Assembly (NCBI GenBank): GCA_036873135.1
Contig: JAPTYO010000010.1
Coordinates: 15,311,855 to 15,375,854 of the forward strand
Origin: Clarkia xantiana subsp. parviflora
Taxonomy: Eukaryota; Streptophyta; Magnoliopsida; Myrtales; Onagraceae
Reading direction: 5' to 3'
Length of the DNA: 64,000 nucleotides
The translations under genes were made by a program, and so were the position numbers. The notes under the pieces were generated by a model. It worked only from the letters and a program-made list of their open reading frames with translations, did not search any database and was not told where the DNA came from. This document shows positions 58,502 to 64,000 of the stretch, piece by piece (positions within the stretch are counted from its first letter, which is position 1; each line of letters starts with the position of its first letter).

Positions 58502-58779
58502 TACACTTACATTCTGTTGAAATCGTTTTTACTCAAATTTGCAGAATGCAACAGTTGTTAAGAGTCAAACTACTGATAAACTCCATTAGAAAAAAACAAC
58601 AGAACTGATGATAATGATTAACTAAACTCTATTTTGCAGAATTATTACGCATAAAAGAGGGTCCAAAAATAAAATTTCATTCACGTTATATATTTGCTTG
58701 AACAACCAATGTAATACATTACAAAGCGTGTAATTAATTCTATTATATGCAAATCATGTCGTCTAAAAAAGAAGATGAT

Positions 58780-59439
58780 CTAGACTTTGAGAAATAATCC
58801 CAACTTCTCGAGCGGTTTTTCATTGCGGGCACCATAAAAGGCTTCCATGACCCATTCGCTGTCTCCAAACATTCGATCCAATTGGGTCATGGTGTCGTAG
58901 TAATTATTAGGAATATCGACGGTTTTGGTGATGCTTTCGATCTTTATCCTTGCTGCTTCCCTCTCCCTTTGACGCTTCATCTGCCGCCACAATCTCACAG
59001 TACAACGGTTCTTCTCATCATCTTCACTGCTAATTGTTTCTTGCACTGCAAGCTTGTTGGACATCACTACTTGAACAGGAACAGGAACAGGAACAGGAAC
59101 TGGAACTGGAGGAGCAGCAACATGATCAATATCACCCGACTTTGACGGAGGATTCCTGAAGAATCGGAATCGAAGCTTCAATCCGCCCAGACGTTCCACC
59201 TGCACTAGTTGTTTTCTTGTCTCTGAAGCAGCAGCAGCAGGTTGGATACCATCATCTGATTTGCAGGTGCTACTGTCGACTCTCTTAGTAGTAGTATATT
59301 GCTGCACAGGTGCCCTAATTTTTCTGACATCCTTGGACTTGCTTATTTTCTTCTTCATCGCAGAGGAGTAAAGACGAGAACAAGAAGTAGAGGATGAATG
59401 TCGTCTTCTGATCGGCATGGTAGGCATCTCCAGAATCAA
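58780..59439 (-). CDS. Unrecognised basic protein with Val-Pro repeat, copy 4
   Basis: 219 residues, identical in translation to copy 1. Its upstream side leads into the original right flank instead of the transposon block. Confidence 0.55.
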   Translation of the reverse strand: MILEMPTMPIRRRHSSSTSCSRLYSSAMKKKISKSKDVRKIRAPVQQYTTTKRVDSSTCKSDDGIQPAAAASETRKQLVQVERLGGLKLRFRFFRNPPSKSGDIDHVAAPPVPVPVPVPVPVQVVMSNKLAVQETISSEDDEKNRCTVRLWRQMKRQREREAARIKIESITKTVDIPNNYYDTMTQLDRMFGDSEWVMEAFYGARNEKPLEKLGLFLKV

Positions 59440-59615
59440 GATGGAACGATGATGATCAACAAATTAGCTAGGGTTACTACTGCGATGCGCGTGTGTGTGT
59501 GTGTGAAGATAGAGAATTAGTGGAGTTTTTTCCTTTCACTCACACTACACTCATATATATATATATATGATACAATATATATCATAAATATATTTCGTAA
59601 ATATTGAATAATATA

Positions 59616-59747
59616 TATGGATATATTTTCGGATATATATTTTCCCAATATATATGGAAGTATGGATATATTTTCAGATATATATTTTCCCAAATATATA
59701 TGGAAGTATGGATATATTTTCGGATATATATTTTCCCAGATATATGG
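59616..59747. repeat. Three tandem repeats of about 46 bp, unit 4
   Basis: Same as 8127-8258. Confidence 0.8.
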
Positions 59748-60264
59748 AAGCTCACTTCCATTTACTTGGGTTCCAAGTATTAACGCGTTAATCTCACTTA
59801 GACACACATAACTAGTTTAAGTACGGTAAATCCCTCCTAAATTATAATTTATTATTCACTCAAATAAAATAGTGTGTACTAGCTACTACAGTAGTAAGTA
59901 TTACACACTATATTTTTTTTATTAAATTGTTAATGTCCTAAATATAAATATACTAATATTTTTTAACAAAATTAATATATGTCAAATGTTATTTATATGC
60001 ATTGACAATTTTTTTTAACTAATAATGTAATATTATGAACAAATGCAAGTAAATAGATATTCATATTAAAGTTGATATATAGGTTGTTCATCTAAACAAA
60101 TAACACTATCAAAATTCTGTGCATTTTTTGTTCAAACCAATGAAAATCTGTACACGGATGGGCCCAAAAACGAGAAACTATACACGCAATGTAAAAAAAT
60201 AGAAGTTTGGTATACCGATAGCAACAAAATAATACCTATATATAATTTGAATGATTAATTTTGC
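59748..60264. other. Right flank of the array up to MED33
   Basis: AT-rich, no gene seen. Similarity to unit 1 is exact to 59916, then patchy for about 100 bp, then not visible. It separates the array from the 3' end of MED33. Confidence 0.45.
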
Positions 60265-63200
60265 TTACTCATCGAATTGAGGCCGCCTTGACCAAGCATA
60301 GCCACTCAATTCTTCTTCATTCAAATTTCTCAACCCATTCCCTAACCTTTCAACACATCCACATCGACTTCTAGAACCCAGGTCGGAGCACAAGCCACCA
60401 TTAACCCGACAAAACCCGAAACATAAGCACGCCACAAAGACCAATCACAACCGAGCGATATCTTCCCATCCAGGGCGCTGGCAAGGAATTCCAAGTGGGA
60501 CCCGAGAACCTTGGGCCGCCTTCTAGATGCAGGAGATGTGGAGTCCACCCCCCAAGCAAACAATCCACTTAAAAGGGCAAAGTAGGCGAGGGCGTATCCA
60601 CCCAGCATGGCTACCATTCCCCCGAGCTCGCCTCCTCCTTCTGGGTCGTGATTTTGGGTGGATATGAACCACGACGGTAGGGTTTCCTTTAGAAGGGACT
60701 GGACAAGGTTTACCCCACCTGAGATCCACACCAGTGAGGCTCCAAGAGAGGCTGCAACCTGCTTGTTAGAAGAAGAGTCTCACTTCTGTGGAAAACAACA
60801 TTTACTTGCTACACAAGTCAAATGATGTTTGAGCAATTTTAAGAAAGCCCCTTTTATTTCATTTTTTGTTCCAAAAACCAATCTCTTTCTTTTTTTTTGG
60901 CCAATTGAAAAGAACAATATCATTCTCTTCCAAAACTAAACTAATTTAGTTAGGGGGCTCAATTGCAACACCACCTTTTTTGGGCTTAAATATAACACTT
61001 GGAAGAAAAAAAAAAAATATGGATGAAATTAGTTCTAAATTAGCAAAGTGGACCTAAATAAATTTTGTAGTGTTACAATCGAATCTCCAAAGATGAACTT
61101 GTTCGTAAGTTTTGGACAGAAAATGCAGCGACGTTGCAAAAACAAAAAGATGTAGAATTTAAAAGAACAAAACATAAACTGAATATATTTTAAAAAAAAA
61201 ATCCAAAATTGATATTTTAGCCTAAATTTTAATAGATATCCTAAGAGCATGTATGTTTCAAATTGTCCTCCTGCTTTTCAAGATCATATCCTTTGAACTT
61301 CAATTTGCTTCAACCCTTTAGATAGAAAGTGGAAATCTATTACACACATTTTTCGTTTAAATTATTGTGTTCATTCCTGCTCGTAGCTAAGGTTTCAGTT
61401 CAGGTTCATCAATCAATATAGAAAGAGTGAGGTTGCAAACCTTGACACGAGTCATAGCAGCAGCAAGAGATACTTGCCCATATCTCGTCCTATACTTGGC
61501 TTTCTTCATCTTCTCCATTCCCTCTTTGGAAGCCCCGCCGCGGCGGCAATCTGCCTCACCGAGCTCATGAGGAGCGAGACAATCACCTCGGACATGAACA
61601 TGACGTCCCGAACAAACCGGTGCACCCTCAAGTAGAGAATCCCTGGTGTAACGGGGGTTATCCCCCATGACAACTGTGACCCAAACCCATGACCGAGCAG
61701 AGCCCCGACCCCACCATTGGTTGAGATCTCAGAAGAAGTGAGGCCGAGGACTGAGGTGAAGCAGCTCTTGAGGAGGTGGAAGACCGCATCACTGTTGTGG
61801 TGGAACACGGTTTGTGAGGCACGGAACATGAGGAAGTCGCTCCATCGCTTCACCTTTTGGGACCACAGGGAGGCCATGATCGGCATGCAGGGCCAGGGGC
61901 AGCCCGCTGCTAGGTCATTTAGTGCGGGTCCAATCATTGTGAGGAATCGGCCGGATGCCTTGTCCAGTTTGTAGGTGATTGTGAGGCTGATTAGAGCAGC
62001 CAGTGGTAGAGGAAGTGTTGCTGGAGAGCTCCCTGCTGAACAATAACAAATACCCTCTCAACTAAAATTTAGTCAGAAATAGTGAGTAAATTACTGCAAG
62101 GAAATGACTGACAGAGTATAATAGTTAACAGTTTCCTGAAACAGTAAAAGATTCAAGCGGTCATATACTATATGTCTCAAGGATTATAAATAGAGGAGCT
62201 TACTTACCGATAGAAAGGCTCGGGACGTCGACCCCAATGGCAGCTAAAATTTTCTTTATGTGCTGCTCAACACTGGACAAATTAGCAGCAGGGCTCGGCC
62301 AATCTGTACCGTTCATGTTAGCGGGTTTCCATATGCCCCTCGTCACCTCTGCAGAGAAGTAGCTCACAATTGTCCCCAAGGATGCTGGTAGAAAATCTGC
62401 AAGATCCTTGAGTCCTGCAATATGAAAAGGGAATCTAAAGAAAGGAGGCCTGAAGAGCATCAAATCTTGTTTAAAGATTCAACCTTGCAGATCAAAGCAT
62501 AAAACAGAGAAGATATTTTTTTGGCCACGAGAAGAAAATTATTAACATCGACAGTACTTGCAAACCCAGAAAGCAGAATACAATTTGCCAATAAAACAAA
62601 AATGATAAAGGAGATAGATCCTTGGAAGGAGCGTTTCTCTAAATGTACTTATGTATAATACTAATATAGTTGAAAGCATAAGTAGACAGATAATTGCTAA
62701 ACAAACATGGTCATGGATGTTATATACAAATGAACAGAGGACAAACCTGTTGCTAGTTCACGAGGAGAGAGCTTCCCATGTGCACATGCAGTCAAAGCTG
62801 CATCAAGAACAAACGGAGTTGCCTCAAGGATATCCCAAGCAGGGATTTTGAGCTTCACTGCGATCTCCTCCGCAACAGTTGACTCTGAAGAGTTGCTACT
62901 TTCGGAAGTCAAAGGCTGAGCTCTACCTATCTTTCTGAACATCATGCTAATTAGAGTGCCAACAATCTGGTGCACAGATGTTCCATGGACAAGACCCGAG
63001 AGGGTGGATGCAATACACTTCTGATGCTGCATGTACCATCCTTTGAGTTTTGGGAAAGAATCCATAAACATGGGCTCCACACATCTTGGTGCAAGTTTCT
63101 CAAGAGCCTCCTACTTTTAACAGGATCCTCCATTGGAGAATTTGCAGAACTAACCAATTGGGAGTTTCGAACCGTTAAAAGATATTCAGGACTATGATGG

Positions 63201-63924
63201 GTTCCTACGGGAGGGACATCTCCCTTAACATGTTCGAGAGGCGGGTGATCGAATCTCCATAGTCTAAGGAGAAGAGTAAATGCATTGGAGAAGACCACAT
63301 GTGAGGTAAGTTCTTCTCCAGTTATACTAGTCCATGATGCATCTGGGACTGTGGAGCCGAACACCTCACAGAGTGGTATCAGGGCACCAGCAAGCTGTGG
63401 GACCTACATATGCATGTCGAAAAATGAGATAAATTGGAATTTTCAATTTTCATAAGCAGGAAGTTTCACTAAAGTATAACGATTAGAGGACCTACCAAGC
63501 CATGTAAGGAGAAGATTTGGACTATATCCACTGATGATATTCCAATGAGAAGAACATTTAGGAAAGGAGCGTAGTTTATCAAATGGCTTTCACTATTGGA
63601 GTGATTCAGAGGAACAGGAGGTGACAGCAATCTAGTGATAAAAAGAACTGTTTGTTCCTGCAGCAAGGACAAACACTAGCTATAATAAAAGACATCAACT
63701 CCAACCATGAGTTTTGAAGAGAGGTGTGTAGGTGCGTGCGTGTGTGTGTGGGGGGGGGGGGGGGGGGGGGGGGGCTTAGCAGCTTACTTGCACATTCCAA
63801 CCACGGAATAGAGATGCTCCGCACAGAATGGTTGCAGCACTAATCTTATCATCATCTGAGCCGCTGACTGCTATCTCGTAGATTTTCTCAATCTCTGGCA
63901 AGCTCTTCATCTCAAATCCATAAG
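60265..63924 (-). pseudogene. MED33: MED33 (REF4/RFR1-type Mediator subunit), 3' part, three frame breaks
   Basis: MED33A/B are plant Mediator tail subunits that restrain phenylpropanoid genes. The 5' part lies beyond the window. Minus-strand exons are 63924-63788 ('YEIAVSGSDDDKISAATILC'), 63657-63496 ('LLSPPVPLNHSNSESHLINY'), 63403-62747 ('FSNAFTLLLRLWRFDHPPLE', 'GKLSPRELATG'), 62414-62208 ('LKDLADFLPASLGTIVSYFS'), 62032-61441 ('GPALNDLAAGCPWPCMPIMA', 'GILYLRVHRFVRDVMFM') and 60758-60265 ('SGGVNLVQSLLKETLPSWF', 'RRPKVLGSHLEFLASALDGK'). All splice sites are GT-AG and phases fit only if one base is added at each of three places: about 63095, about 61527 and about 60350, each beside a short homopolymer. 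The end after 'NLNEEEL' differs from the family. It is either a recent pseudogene or a real gene with consensus errors. Confidence 0.85.
63750..63774 (+). repeat. GT repeat and poly-G tract in a MED33 intron
   Basis: GTGTGTGTG followed by a run of 25 G, in the intron between the exons at 63788-63924 and 63496-63657. Confidence 0.85.
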
Positions 63925-64000
63925 CTAAATTCAGTTAAACTACATTGAATTGGATAGATACCAACAAAAGGAAGAAGGGGAAAAAAGTATTCCAGCCAAA

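Larger units (their letters stand above)
56565..59916 (+). repeat. Tandem unit 4 (partial, genes only)
   Basis: PhzF, tRNA-Gly, unknown gene and AT-rich repeats match unit 1 to position 8427 (59916 here). The transposon block is absent; the sequence then leads to MED33. Confidence 0.88.

Noticed and set aside
61717..61974. Plus-strand frame in MED33
   Set aside because: Antisense to a strongly supported MED33 exon.

Overview
This is plant nuclear DNA, most likely from a eudicot. It has split genes with GT-AG introns, a nuclear tRNA gene, a Ty1/copia retrotransposon, CACTA (En/Spm) DNA transposons and a fragment of plastid DNA. The host genes, left to right, are a complete TRICHOME BIREFRINGENCE-LIKE (TBL) O-acetyltransferase gene (1626-4057, +), a PhzF-family isomerase-like gene, a tRNA-Gly(UCC) gene, a small unrecognised gene on the minus strand, and at the right edge the 3' part of MED33 (REF4/RFR1-type Mediator subunit, minus strand, running off the window).

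Most of the window is a head-to-tail tandem array. The block PhzF gene / tRNA-Gly / unknown gene occurs four times. Unit 1 (5070-27372) and unit 3 (34283-56564) are about 22.3 kb each and carry the same block of transposons. Unit 2 (27373-34282) is a 6.9 kb short form lacking about 15.3 kb. Unit 4 (56565-about 59916) holds only the three genes and then runs into sequence leading to MED33. The units are nearly base-identical; I saw changes mainly at homopolymer and dinucleotide tracts.

The transposon block consists of a decayed CACTA-type transposase locus (Transposase_24-like and DUF4216-like pieces), a plastid-derived patch, and a decayed minus-strand copia element with diverged LTRs. The copia RNase H region is interrupted by a 574-bp element with 13-bp terminal inverted repeats. 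Its right LTR is interrupted by a 4514-bp CACTA element with intact termini and a GGT target duplication. That CACTA element has no visible transposase. It carries degraded pieces of two host genes: a ZYP1-like synaptonemal complex gene and a CBR1-like NADH-cytochrome b5 reductase gene.

The array breakpoint lies exactly at the PhzF start codon. Copy 1 keeps its own upstream region, while in copies 2-4 the ATG follows the truncated copia LTR. Unit 2 contains a stretch (29974-30500) that reads as a base-by-base blend of two unrelated parts of unit 1. MED33 needs three separate 1-base additions to read through. Both observations mean that part of the array may be an assembly or consensus artefact. 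No previously undescribed system is proven here; the best candidates for follow-up are the gene-carrying CACTA element, the amplified PhzF/tRNA/unknown-gene unit and the blended junction.
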